A stretch of 64,000 nucleotides of DNA, taken from contig OZ024861.1 of NCBI GenBank assembly GCA_964017155.1, positions 13,113,912-13,177,911 of the forward strand, written 5' to 3'. Source of the DNA: Oasisia sp. SBJ-2009. Taxonomy: Eukaryota > Annelida > Polychaeta > Sabellida > Siboglinidae. Position numbers and translations under genes: made by a program. Below are positions 17,205 to 59,825 of this stretch, piece after piece (position 1 is the stretch's first letter; every line of letters begins with the position of its first letter). The notes under the pieces are model-generated. The model saw nothing but the letters and a program-made list of their open reading frames with translations, had not been told where the DNA came from and ran no database searches.

Positions 17205-17328
17205 TGTATAGTCCAGTCCTTCTGGACTAGATGCTGTTCTGCGCTGACCGCTAGAGACAGTCTCTAGCGGTCATTCTGGACTAGCTGCTGTTCTGTGGTG
17301 ACCGCTAGAGACGGTCTCGCCTATGACG
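17205..17328. repeat. Duplicated segment containing a 13-bp perfect hairpin
   Basis: Two copies of a segment TTCTGGACTAG..GCTGTTCTG..TGACCGCTAGAGAC lie about 58 bp apart. In the first, TGACCGCTAGAGA (17245-17257) pairs perfectly with TCTCTAGCGGTCA (17261-17273) around a 3-base loop. The second copy has the left arm but only a short right arm. Confidence 0.85.
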
Positions 17329-17331
17329 TCT

Positions 17332-17912
17332 TCATTCTACGTAAACCTTCGTTCTACGTAAACCTTCATTCTACGTAAACCATTGTTATACGTAAACCTT
17401 CGTTGTACGTATACCTTCGTTCTATGTAAACCTTCGTTCTACGTAAACCTTCATTCTACGTAAACCTTTGTTATACGTAAACCTTCATTCTACGTAAACC
17501 TTCGTTCTACGTAAACCTTCATTCTACGTAAACATTTGTTATACGTAAACCTTCGTTCTACGTAAACCTTTATTCTACGTAAACCTTTGTTCTACGTAAA
17601 CCTTTTGTTATACGTAAACCTTCGTTCTACGTAAACCTTTATTCTACGTAAACCTTTGTTCTACGTAAACCTTTTGTTATACGTAAACCTTCGTTCTACG
17701 TAAACCTTTGTTATACGTAAACCTTCATTCTACGTAAACCTTCGTTCTACGTAAACCTTTGTTATACGTAAACCTTTGTTCTACGTAAACCTTTTGTTAT
17801 ACGTAAACCTTCGTTCTACGTAAACCTTTGTTATACGTAAACCTTCATTCTACGTAAACCTTCGTTCTACGTAAACCTTTGTTATACGTAATCCTTTGTC
17901 ATACGTAAACCT
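17332..17912. repeat. 17-bp minisatellite with TACGTA core
   Basis: Roughly 34 units of the form TACGTAAACCTTCGTTC with C/T and A/G variants (TTCATTC, TTTGTTA) fill this region. Variants recur in ordered groups, for example a block around 17570-17610 reappears at about 17636-17670, showing that multi-unit blocks were duplicated. Confidence 0.95.
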
Positions 17913-18592
17913 ATTACACGAGAAATGTTGCATCGAGATACACACGGAAACATACATGACACTATTGAAGAGAATTAATATGTTACTTTGTAAAGTTGAT
18001 AAAGTTACATCACAAAAGAACAACATCCAACAACAGCCTTAACATAACATTATATGGAAACCGCAAATCATTTTGCAGTAATTGAATTAACGAATGAATA
18101 ACCCAGCATCTAGGGGAAATCAATCGGGCGTGACTACGAAACTTACTGCGTTCAAAAGTTATTTATTGACGATTCTCTTAAGTAATTCTCTTTAGTATAA
18201 CATTATTAAGTGCATCACCAGCTTCGCCACTACGCCAAATTACAACATCATGACACACTAATTGCTACCTCTCCGAGTTCGCAAAGCCAGCACTGATTTT
18301 TCCCTAATTTAGTCAACGCGACAGGTGAAATGTAAAATAAAAGCATATCAACGATGAATTTGGAAGAGCAGATAAGATTTGATATCGCGCGCCCAGCAAC
18401 AATGGCGTCGGTGGTTGTGTGTGGGTCACGCGGCCTGTCTCGTGCGGCCTGCTGGCCCGGCCTGTCAACAGCCGCGGTCTGCCGGGAGACATCGACCGCA
18501 GACCGCAGAACCGTCGCCTCCACTCTGGTCTCGGGGCCAGACCTCCTCACCCTGGTTCTTACTTCCGGGTTCACAGAGTTCACCTGCCTATG
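17913..18592. other. Intergenic DNA, nothing recognised
   Basis: AT-rich to about 18360, then a CpG-richer patch to 18590 whose opposing open frames share no recognisable family. Confidence 0.3.
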
Positions 18593-18593
18593 G

Positions 18594-18690
18594 TATAATA
18601 ATAATAATTTTTATTTATAAAGCTCCTTATATCCGGAAATATTTCCGCTCAGACGCTCATAAAATACATTGTAACACATACATTTTAAAA
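18594..18690 (-). mobile_element. Possible retroposon 3-prime tail with (ATT)n
   Basis: On the minus strand the sequence runs through CGGATATAAGGAGCTTTATA into AAATTATTATTATTAT. This arrangement resembles the tails of the CR1-like copies in this window, but no coding part or second copy was found. Confidence 0.35.
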
Positions 18691-18800
18691 TATTCATGAT
18701 CAGTTTAAACTTGCACGTAAAGACGAAATGTTAAATGATAATAAATAGATAATCAAATAAAGCTTCTAAAAGTCCTAGTTCATAAGCTAAACTTATCAGC

Positions 18801-18868
18801 AATAAATAGATAAAATTAAATAATACATAATGTATTTTATTATTTATTTATTATTTTATCTATTTATT
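18801..18868. repeat. AT-rich inverted repeat, 16-bp arms
   Basis: AATAAATAGATAAAAT at 18801-18816 pairs exactly with ATTTTATCTATTTATT at 18853-18868. The 36-base interior is itself partly palindromic around ATACATAATGTAT. It could be a MITE remnant or a chance foldback in AT-rich DNA. Confidence 0.7.
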
Positions 18869-19231
18869 GTCGGTAACAATAAAGTAAGTAAAAAATAATT
18901 ACAAAACTATAATTACAGTTAAAATAAATTCATTATAAAATACCGTACAAGTAATTTACAAATGCGGCCTTAAAAAGATGTGTTTTTCAAGTTGGACTTA
19001 ACAAGTTCAAGTGAGTCTATTAGGGGCAGTATACGGATTATGTACCGAATGATTTTGAAAAGATATGCAAGTGCCTGGTTGTTCCGTTTGCAGAATAATG
19101 TACATGGATGTGAACATCGTTGAGGACTAGGCCATACACCAATACATACATGCACAGAGGCATATATTAAAAAACATTTCATGATTATATATAATATAGT
19201 TTCATTCAAGCAAATAGCACATACAGTAACG
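18869..19231. other. AT-rich intergenic DNA
   Basis: No feature recognised. Confidence 0.3.
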
Positions 19232-19470
19232 GCAAGTTCTTATATAGCGCAGTATCCAGTCCTAAGGATCGTTCAAAGCGCTTTACACTTTACTTCCCTG
19301 ACAGACCTGTTCACTCAGACACCATCTCGGCTTCTCTGGGAAGCATCCAGCCATATGCTACAATTAATGCGCGAAGGCTGCTCGTACACATATCCACCAC
19401 TGTCTATAGCCAGGTACTCATTTAATCAGCTGAGTGAACTGGAGCAATGTGCTCTACTGAGCCACTGCCA
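19232..19470 (-). mobile_element. SINE family B, copy 1 (head-deleted)
   Basis: On the minus strand it reads GTGGCTCAGTAGAGC, then CATTGCTCCAGTTCACTCAG, TACCTGGCTATAGACAGTGG, ATGGCTGGATGCTTCCCAGA, and ends GCGCTATATAAGAACT. It matches 25711-26003 closely but lacks about 85 bp that carry the B-box there, so it could not support Pol III transcription from its own head. Confidence 0.8.
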
Positions 19471-20117
19471 CATAGTCACGTGGTTTTTATATTGCATTGT
19501 AGTAATGATCAATTTAATTATATCACTGATCTTAAAACAGTAAGCATTAGTTATATCTAGTCAATCTATTTTTATTTAAGTTATAAAAGGTCAGTATTCT
19601 GTTGTTATGTATGCATTTTATATATGTAAAATAATGATTATCGTAGAACAAATGTGTATGTGTGTATGACGAATTTATTATTATATGAAATTTCCAGAAA
19701 ATGAACATCCCGATGCACTCGGTATCATTTCATTCAACTTGACATAACTAAGATTGAAACTTTAAAGATGCTAACTTGAGTATGAGTCCAAGTACACACA
19801 GATACAACGGAACGGAACGGAACGTAACATCACAGACGAAGAACAGTTACGTTCGGCCAAGTCGCAACTTGTTCCTGTAACGAGTGTTCTCTGTAGACAT
19901 CTATTGAGACTCATAAGACAGCGTCAGAGAGGGATGACGGTGTCTGTAGTACTCTGTACCGACTTGTCTGTTGTCTGTTGTCTGTCCTACGGCTCCGTCC
20001 TGCCGCTGTCCGTAGTCAGGTGTTTACCAATGGCCGCCCCCTCACCATCAATCACGGACTTACTATACTGTTTGCACGAAGAACACTTCCTGCATGGATT
20101 TCGTCGAACAACTGTGG
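19471..20117. other. Intergenic DNA, nothing recognised
   Basis: No gene recognised. A few GGAAC units lie near 19808-19824, and a short TG/TGCG run at 20120-20180 precedes the TA tract. Confidence 0.3.
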
Positions 20118-20231
20118 CTGCCGTGTGTGTGTGTGTGTGTGTGTATGTGTGTGCGTGCGTACCCGCGCGCGTGTGTACATGTGTGCATGCGAACCATTGT
20201 GAAATTTGCCAACGAAAATGACATGTAGCAG

Positions 20232-20355
<124 letters not shown>

Positions 20356-20449
20356 AATTGATCTTTGTATTTCATGGTTGTTCAGCTTATGTTGTAAATG
20401 GGATTAAAGCTTTATTATTATATTATTTTATATAATATATATATAATAT

Positions 20450-21386
<937 letters not shown>

Positions 21387-21508
21387 ATATATATATACAT
21401 ACACTACACTAAGTAAAAAAACAATGAAATACGTCAACACCTGAAACGTTATAACGACTTCGGCAGAACGAAATGGCAGACAAACCTATCGTATCTCACA
21501 ACATGTAT

Positions 21509-21514
21509 TTTATT
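21509..21514 (-). terminator. UTP11: UTP11 polyadenylation signal AATAAA
   Basis: A canonical AATAAA on the minus strand, about 170 nt after the UTP11 stop codon, is the first such hexamer seen downstream of the stop. Cleavage would be expected around 21485-21497, which gives a 3-prime UTR of roughly 190 nt ending before the CAGA array. Confidence 0.7.
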
Positions 21515-21683
21515 CACCCCATCACAACACCCCTCGAAGACACTACAGTTGGCCACACCCACGACCTGTCCAGTGTCCTCACGGACACACACTCGCCACA
21601 ACGGCCAGTAAGTCGCCGAAGTCACATCTTCTGTGCCCCACTGCGGTGAGCCTGTGAATGAGACGTCATGCCCGAGGTAGACG

Positions 21684-52226
<30,543 letters not shown>

Positions 52227-52228
52227 TG

Positions 52229-52234
52229 CTACAT
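52229..52234 (-). promoter_or_regulatory. UTP11: Start-stop minimal upstream ORF (ATG TAG)
   Basis: On the minus strand the leader reads ACGAATGTAGCAATGTCG: an ATG followed at once by TAG, ending two bases before the UTP11 ATG. If transcription starts upstream of 52234, this is a one-codon uORF with a weak context (C at -3). Whether it is transcribed is inference. Confidence 0.5.
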
Positions 52235-52293
52235 TCGTCAGATGTTGAGAAATGTGCACTATTTACAGCGTTACTTCGCCACCTGCTCTGTTG

Positions 52294-52300
52294 CCGGAAG
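52294..52300. promoter_or_regulatory. Possible ETS-type site CCGGAAG at the gap edge
   Basis: CCGGAAG (CTTCCGG in the gene's orientation) lies 68-74 bp upstream of the UTP11 ATG. CTTCCGG is a common core-promoter element of metazoan housekeeping genes. A single 7-bp match is weak evidence, and the sequence stops here at the gap. Confidence 0.35.
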
Positions 52301-52500
52301 NNNNNNNNNNNNNNNNNNNNNNNNNNNNNNNNNNNNNNNNNNNNNNNNNNNNNNNNNNNNNNNNNNNNNNNNNNNNNNNNNNNNNNNNNNNNNNNNNNNN
52401 NNNNNNNNNNNNNNNNNNNNNNNNNNNNNNNNNNNNNNNNNNNNNNNNNNNNNNNNNNNNNNNNNNNNNNNNNNNNNNNNNNNNNNNNNNNNNNNNNNNN
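52301..52500. other. Assembly gap, exactly 200 N
   Basis: A round number of N indicates a scaffolding join of unknown true size. It removes most of the UTP11 promoter and possibly the 5-prime UTR. Confidence 0.99.
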
Positions 52501-52840
52501 CGTTGTGTGATGCTGGGTTCAAAATGTATCATGATGCAGCAAAAAGGATGGCTCTGATACCATCCGGCACAAGGATGGCTCTGATACCATCCGGCATCAC
52601 TTATCTGTGTGAGGCGGACTTTTTGGTCATGACAGCACGAGACACTACATACACGGCTATATTGACCGCGCAAGATGATATGCGTGTATGTTTGTCAGGG
52701 ATCTTTATCCCATAAAGAGTGACTTAATATTGTAATTTGACTACAGTGAGAACAGTCTTGAAAAGTTTTTGAAAAAAAAACATGTTTTGAAATAACAACT
52801 TTGACATTTATTTCAATTTTATTTCACTTTTTATAACATG
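52501..52840. other. Sequence right of the gap, nothing recognised
   Basis: It contains one tandem duplication of AAGGATGGCTCTGATACCAT (52545-52598). No gene was recognised. Confidence 0.4.
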
Positions 52841-53012
52841 AATATTTTACAAGTTGCATAATTCCACTCACAACTACGAATACGTCAATAACAGCAATAT
52901 TTTACAAGTTACATAATACCACTCACAACTGCGAATACGTTAATAACAGCAATATATTTTACAAGTTGCACAATACCACTCACAACTATATATACGAATA
53001 CGTTAATAAACG
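52841..53012. repeat. 55-57-bp tandem repeat, three units
   Basis: TTTTACAAGTT, CACTCACAACT and GAATACGT recur in order at starts 52845, 52900 and 52957. The last unit has a small TATA insertion. Confidence 0.9.
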
Positions 53013-53289
53013 CTTATAAAAACAACTGCTGATATTATTTAGCAAAACCGCGTGGGATGTCATAACTTACATGAGTGTGAACTGATTTTTAACACGGCGG
53101 TTCTTATTAACGAAAAGGTTGAGAACCGCTGATCTAGGTTAAGTGTATCTCATTGCTTTTTGCCCTGTCGCACAACGCTAGTTTTATGTGATGTAGTATG
53201 ACGTTGTCCTTTCGTGTGTTTATGTTTATTACCAAACGGATGTATGCGTCTACTCAAGCATAAGCGGGATTTGATTGACAAACACTGGT

Positions 53290-53291
<2 letters not shown>

Positions 53292-53328
<37 letters not shown>

Positions 53329-53456
53329 GCATACATACATGCATACATACATGCATACATACATACATACATACATACATACATACATACATGCATACAT
53401 ACATGCATACATACATACATACATACATACATACATACATACATACATACATACAT

Positions 53457-53504
<48 letters not shown>
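53292..53504. repeat. (TA)n - (CATA)n - (TA)n compound microsatellite
   Basis: A TA tract, then CATA units mixed with CATG (53326-53460), then TA again. The long frames over it are repeat translations. Confidence 0.97.
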
Positions 53505-53506
<2 letters not shown>

Positions 53507-53749
53507 GTTCATTCAATTATTTATTCAAACATTTGACAACAATATGCACGATACACGTACACATTTATCAATATAAAATAAACACTGTTTTGAAGGGGTA
53601 AACGACAATTCGCTGAGTGTTTATGTTAGTTTACCCCTAGCAATCATAGTTAAAGTAATAGTATTATATTTCTAAGTTTTTCATACAGTACAATCAATAC
53701 ACTAACACATGTTGTACACCATCAACGTTTCATTGTTATTGCGATACAT

Positions 53750-54475
53750 GATTATGGTGACATCGCCTTCAAGATGTTGGTAATGCTTTTAAATGCATCA
53801 ATGGTTTGGCTCCGTCTTATCTGGCAGAATTTGTTTAACCACGAAAGCGTGACGAATGCCTATGCCAGAACTATCCGCCAACACTACACCAAGGCATAAC
53901 AAAGAAGTGTATTGATGATTCAGCATTTGGCGCAGCAGCACCTCGACTATGGAATGAATTACCTGTAAACATTCGTGCATCCGGGACATTATCCATATTT
54001 AAAAAGTGTTTAAAGACATATTTTTTATTAGACATTTCGATTAATTCAAATTGTTTTGAAATGACGGACATTGCTTTAGAATTTCTTTTTAGTGCCATGC
54101 ACGTTTTAATCAGTGTTTATGTTTTAGATCAATTTATAGATTTATACATATATATATATATATATAATATATATATATACGTACACAGTTTTAGTAAAGG
54201 TTTAAATTTTATATTAACTTATATGATTTACATACCAAGTTTTAGGACTATACATCTTAAAAGCAGTGTTTAATTTATTTTAAATTAATTTATATAATTT
54301 GCATACAAAGGTTTACTAGTACATCTTAAAACAAAAAATTATTATTTATATTTATTTATATAATCTACATTTATATTTATTAATATTCATTTAGTATATT
54401 TCTTGTGCAGCGCATCGATCCGCCATGCGGGAATTAGCGCTATATATAACTGTATTATTATTATTATTATTATAA
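53750..54475 (+). mobile_element. CR1-like LINE, C-terminus and full 3-prime UTR, copy 2
   Basis: The plus strand encodes FKCINGLAPSYLAEFV, a stop, then SAFGAAAPRLWNELPVNIRA and SGTLSIFKKCLKTYFLLDIS. This is the C-terminal block of CR1-like RT proteins (NGLAP-x-YL, AF-x-x-AAPRLWN-x-LP, FK-x-x-LK-x-YL). The AT-rich UTR ends GCGCTATATATAACTG then (ATT)n. It aligns with 21819-22254 in opposite orientation but has an extra TA tract at about 54147-54180. Confidence 0.87.
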
Positions 54476-55201
54476 CTACATCTCTACTGAGCATACCTTT
54501 TTCCAAACAATATGTAATTATTGGTTTTAGATATGTTTAATGTTAACCTATTTAGTGTAAACCATATAGACATCTTGTCCAGCAGTCTTTTGATGTCGCT
54601 ATCTGTTATAATATTATTACGCATTTTATCATTATATCTGTACAACAAATGTTCGCATCATCGGCAAAGAGACAAGTTTCGATATATTGCATATTATCAT
54701 TGGGAAAACTGTAGCCATTTGTTTTTTTCAGGGAAATTCCAATCGTTTTATAGCTGGTTTCTGAATTAATTTACATACACGATAAGCCGGCTTTGAGTAA
54801 CATGTTTATACATCCGTTCTTCAGTCTTTTGGCAAACCATGCGCTTTGCAAATTCATCTTAGCTACTTTAGGTTGGCTATATCCTCAGAGTTAATCCATT
54901 AATCCAATAGACTAATGTGTTTCGTTTATAGATTTGGCTATATTTCAGAAGACAATGTTTGTATATTTTGTATAAAAAAGTATGTATAAAAGAATTATAT
55001 GCTAAACTAGTATCTTCAATATTTAGAACAGTATTCCAGGAATGTTTGATTAAGTCGATTCTTAACGCATTCATATTTTCGTCAGTAATGTGACGCGTAC
55101 ATTATTTTTGTTTGATGAACTATTTATAATTAATATTTATCATATTGCACTTGCCCAAAGCGGTAGTTGGAGGTAGTCGTTACTGTTATGTTATGTTATT
55201 G

Positions 55202-55202
<1 letters not shown>
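54476..55202. other. AT-rich intergenic DNA
   Basis: No feature recognised. Confidence 0.3.
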
Positions 55203-55274
<72 letters not shown>

Positions 55275-55292
55275 TATATATATATATATATC
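55203..55292. repeat. (TA)n microsatellite
   Basis: A pure TA tract with one TATCATA interruption. Confidence 0.95.
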
Positions 55293-56058
55293 ATAAGGAA
55301 AATATTGTCTGCACAAGTAAAAGTAATTCTACTTGGTCTTTATAATGTGAAAGACTAATTGTTTCTGAATTAAGGCACTATAGACATTATAGACATGGAA
55401 CCATTTACAAATAATACGGGTAAAATACAAACTTACTTACGCTTTTCTACAAAATGGCGGAAATGGTTTGCGATGTGGTTTTCCATCGCATTGCATTATT
55501 TAGCAGGTAGAATGCACAAAGAAAAATTACGTGTTGACTTAGGTGGGATGTGCATTTCCCCGGATGCGCTTTCCATGCACTTCTCTGTTACAGACGTCAT
55601 CGCCAGCACTACCTCGTCATCCGTGGATCTTTTACGTGACCAATCAACGACGTTTCGTTAACGTGATCATCCGGGTCTCGAGGGACGCTCAGTCCCCGAT
55701 GAGGAAAGCCAGGTTATAACATCAAAAGGAAAGTGTCTGGTCGATCTCTCGCGCTGGGGCACATAGGCATGTGTGTTAACACGTGTGTTCACACGTACAC
55801 CTTAATGCTCCATTCTACATCACACCTCCGCGTCTCATCTCACATGTTACTCGGAGACGAAGCTAATCTCTGCTATATTTGTCTTGTCCAAATCGAAATG
55901 ATTATTCGTTTGAAGTAGCAATTTTGCACTGGTCTCTTTCCGGTAATTATTACTTGAGTTACTTTGACGGCCGTGTATATTAACCACCGTGACATATTCA
56001 AACTTAAACCATATTGTTAATAAGATATCGAGTACACGAACGGCTTTGTCCACGATAG

Positions 56059-56060
<2 letters not shown>
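55293..56060. other. Intergenic DNA, nothing recognised
   Basis: A CpG-richer patch lies at about 55550-55700. The frame at 55395-55661 has no recognised family. Confidence 0.3.
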
Positions 56061-56117
<57 letters not shown>

Positions 56118-56305
56118 TATATGTATATATATATAATATATATATCTTTATGTATATATATATATATATACATACATACATAAACATATATATATATATT
56201 ATATATATACATATATATATATAATATATATATACATATATATATTATATATATGTATATATATATATATCTTTATGTATATATATATATGAGTGTGTGA
56301 GTGTG

Positions 56306-56381
<76 letters not shown>

Positions 56382-56410
56382 AGTGTATGTATATATATAT
56401 ATATACATAT
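56061..56410. repeat. TA-rich compound microsatellite
   Basis: TA tracts with regularly spaced TATACATATA and TATAATATAT phase changes and two GTGAGTGT pieces. Directly after it, CAGGGGCGTAGCTAG (56412-56426) resembles a DNA-transposon end, but no matching second end was found. Confidence 0.92.
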
Positions 56411-56529
56411 ACAGGGGCGTAGCTAGCCGTAAGCATGTACGCACGTGCTTCCATATCAGACTTTATGAAAACAATTTAATACCAATGGTAAACAAATAAG
56501 TCTGGTGACACGAGCAACGTAAATACCTA

Positions 56530-57190
56530 CAGACCAATTATTACGCTTGTCATCGTTGCGTTAAGAATATTTGAAATTATATTGCTGGAAATGTTGACAC
56601 CGTATCTGGATAAAACAATCAAGTTTGGATTTAAGAAGGGACACTCTACTTACCACTATATATTTGCTATATGTTATTCAGTACTATAAAAGTAACAGTA
56701 TTTCTGCTTTCTACACAGTTCAAAAGCATTTCACAGAGTCAATAACTGGACACTTTTTTAGAGAAAATTACTTAGTCGACGTGTGCCTGTTCTACTTATC
56801 CGTATCCTGTTATTCTGGTACAATACCAAAACATTTGCTATCAAATGGGGTTCTACAAACTCGGGACTTTTTAGGTTTCCAATGGTGTTCGAAAAGGTTG
56901 GATTTTGTCCCCATATGTATGTATCGTGTACATTGATGATTTAAGCAATATACTAAACAGTGCTGGAACAGGTTGCCACATACACAACTGCTGCATTAGT
57001 CATGTGTTTTATGCAGACGACTCATGTGTCTCTGCAGCCAGTCCTAATGGGCTTCCGGGTTTGCTGAACATTTGCACAAAGTTTGATCTTGAAAATTATG
57101 TTGAATAAAACCCTATCAAGTCGTTATGTATGATCGTCAAACTATGTGACTTTTATCTGAAATGTTCTGATATCTATATGAATTTAAACC
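56530..57190 (+). mobile_element. CR1-like LINE reverse transcriptase, degenerate but with YADD
   Basis: Spread over several frames on the plus strand: LRIFEIILLEMLTPYLDK, FGFKKGHST, YYKSNS, FLHSSKAFHRVNNWTLF, FWYNTKTFAIKWGSTNSGLF, YIDDLSNILNSAGTGCHI, then HVFYADDSCVSAASPNGLPG and LLNICTKFDLEN. The RT fingers, FLDASKAFD-like block (here FLHSSKAFH) and the catalytic YADD are all visible. Repeated frameshifts and stops make it a pseudogene. It may be the same family as the CR1-like tails nearby, which is not proven. Confidence 0.82.
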
Positions 57191-58325
57191 ATAAATATAC
57201 CTAGTCATTGTAACATCGATGTTTCTATTTATTTTTAATGTTATTATAGTACACTGAACACAATAACAAATTGTGATTGCCTATTATGTAGCACATTCAA
57301 AAATATGCTATGTATAATATAGTATATTAACCGTTCATGTCTTCCCCCTTTTCAATATGTTTCACGCAGTAAGAATAATGTGTATTTTCCTTAGCGTGTT
57401 CTATTTACCTATGATATTCTGACTTAAAATGACTACGTTTCAATTGACTGGGTCGTCACACATGCTACACAACATGCGTGTAGATTAATGGATTATGATG
57501 CAAAATAAAATGAACCCATACACACACAAAATACAAAGAATAATACATGCAATTTTCAATGTAATTGTCAACAAATAATAATTAATAAAATAAATTGTAA
57601 TAAATAAAACTGTAATAACACAATTAAAATAGAAATGTATTAAAATATAAAATAGTAAATAAATGTCATCATTAAGGCGATGTGCCAGCATAAAAAGTAC
57701 TCTACTACATTAAGTTACTAAACATAATATTAAGACGCCACATAAAGACTGGGTTCCTGAACCACTAGTCTACTATATGTTTGTTCCATATCGGTGTGAC
57801 ACAATTATTTATCCATAGCCTCTTGCCGTTTATTGTGTAATTAATTGGTAGAAATATTACAACTAATTATGTTATCGGGGAGAGCAAACAAGACGTAGAT
57901 GCAGTGGCATGGAAATGTAAGATGACCAAGGAAGTACAGACTGAGAATGACCCGTGCAAGGACAAGTGAGTTGCCTACTGGACACTGTAGAGAGAAGTTG
58001 ACCGTCAGGTTGGATGTCAATGAGACAAAAACACGTACTCTTATGTTCACTGGCAACCAATGTTGGACGAGGTAGAGGCATAGGTAAAGAGAGTTGCTCG
58101 AAGATAATAGTTTCGTTAAAAACAGGAGAAAGAAAACATTCTGAGAAAAATATAAAGTTTATTTTTGGATCGTCATGCATAAATAATAAAATAAACAGTT
58201 TGTACACATTGTAATTTGAATGATCCAGGAAGGCATGTACTAGAACACGAGAGACGAGTCACACAAGCTTCCATGTTATGATGACATGGTGAGAGTTGTG
58301 TCACGCCAGCAAGCGGTGTCTTCTG
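57191..58325. other. AT-rich intergenic DNA, nothing recognised
   Basis: No gene, RNA or repeat was recognised. Confidence 0.3.
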
Positions 58326-58565
58326 CTGACGGTGACGTTGACAGAATCACAACAACACAACCGACGGTGACGTTGACAGAATCACAACAACACAACCGAC
58401 GGTGACGTTGACAGAATCACAACAACACAACCGACGGTGACGTTGACAGAATCACAACAACACAACCGACGGTGACGTTGACAGAATCACAACAACACAA
58501 CCGACGGTGACGTTGACAGAAGCACAACAACACAACCGACGGTGACGTTGACAGAATAACAACAA
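58326..58565. repeat. 35-bp minisatellite, about seven units
   Basis: GACGGTGACGTTGACAGAAT plus CACAACAACACAACC repeats at 35 bp. Each unit has TGACG, the CRE/ATF half-site word. The minus-strand frames are repeat translations. Confidence 0.95.
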
Positions 58566-58689
58566 CACAACACGCAGCACTGCAGCACAGATTTGCGATA
58601 ACAACTTGGTTTGATGAATAACAAGAAGACAATGGAACAACAGGAGAAGATATGACCGTATGAATGGAGACACTGAGATACATGTTAAC

Positions 58690-58930
58690 CTGTGTGGTAT
58701 ATTGGTAACGTCCCGGATGCTGTGGACATGCCATTTAGTACGAAGGCCAACCATAACCCCGAGACCAGTGACTTTAACATATCAAGGATGCAGGAAAAGG
58801 GGAAGACCCCAAATGAATATTTCACCGGGAACCGTCAGGAATCATTGCGAACCAATTAACACCATTGGGAACGACCGGGAACACTGGGAAACAGTAATTG
58901 AACTGTCACTGCATGCGGGAAATCGTTTCC
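58690..58930 (+). mobile_element. Possible RTE-like LINE C-terminal relic
   Basis: The plus strand reads MLWTCHLVRRPTITPRPVTL, TYQGCRKRGRPQMN and NDREHWETVI. This resembles the GH-[VT]-LR-[RK]-PP, TW-x-PQG-x-RKRGRP and DR-x-x-W tail seen in the RTE-like copy at 45150. Similarity is limited to short blocks. Confidence 0.4.
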
Positions 58931-59790
58931 AGAGCATCGATCGTAACTACGTTTCGCACATACAGACGCGTCGCGGGCTTGCTTTGATCAGACTGTCTGC
59001 GACTTAGTTTCTCGCAGCAAACACGCAAAGCGTGTATAGGGTCCAGACGTTGTTAGCGCACATACGACCATCAGGTACGTCAACAGTAGCACAGACGGGG
59101 CTGCTGGTAAACGAAAACAGGTTGGTTGTGATTATTTTCACGTGTTTCCGTGTCGAATACGCAATACAAAACGGGTAATTCGGCGTAGCTTGGCGCGCGA
59201 CACGGCGGGTAATTCGGTCCAGCGGCCGGCGAGGAACACCCATATCGCCGGGCCGTCAATCACAGAACCGACCGAAGCGTCTATCTCGCATCACGCACGC
59301 GCCGGGCGCTGTCGTTCCGTGGGCGCGCGCCAAGTTGGGCCGTTATTAATGACCGCGGACATTTATCAAAATTAGCGCGAATATTTCATTTTGCTTTCGT
59401 AATTATGACGTCCGTCCTGGCGCGTTTGAAAGCAATCTTTTGCACGGTGTGCGAGCGCGCTGTTCATATCGCCTCGCCACTACCTGACTCGAATCTCAAC
59501 TTATTGCTTCCTATTAATTCGCCGCGGCACAGATGTTCGCTGTTTGGTCGCTGGTTCGGTTGGTTGGGCTGGCGCTCGGTGAGATGGTTGGGCCAGTGTC
59601 TCACTTAATGTATCTGCATGGTGAACTGACTGGCGGTTAACGATTATCGAATCCAACGCCAGAAGGTTGTCACGAACATGTCAACAAGTCAACTCGGTGT
59701 TAGAACTAGTTTAACAAAGATTGTGATACTTTTTTTATTGTTTCACACACGATTTTTCTCTAACGTGTATGTCGTCAATATAAATAAATA
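58931..59790. other. CpG-rich intergenic segment
   Basis: CpG is frequent from about 58910 to 59640, with AATTA/TTAATTC words interspersed. The open frames at 59142-59608 have no recognised domain. It is a candidate regulatory or unmethylated segment on composition alone. Confidence 0.35.
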
Positions 59791-59825
59791 ATGCCTATTT
59801 TAACGAACTACAACGCAGTGAATTA

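Noticed and set aside
17332..17912. CRISPR-like array from regular short repeats
   Set aside because: Units are directly adjacent with no unique spacers, in an intron-bearing metazoan genome. It is a minisatellite.
53798..54098. Shared minus-strand peptide MSVISKQFELIEMSNKK at 22197 and near 54060 as a conserved small protein
   Set aside because: It is the antisense of the same CR1-like LINE 3-prime region in two copies, not a gene.
56412..56426. CAGGGGCGTAGCTAG as the end of a DNA transposon
   Set aside because: It resembles a hAT-type end, but no inverted partner or target duplication was found in the window.
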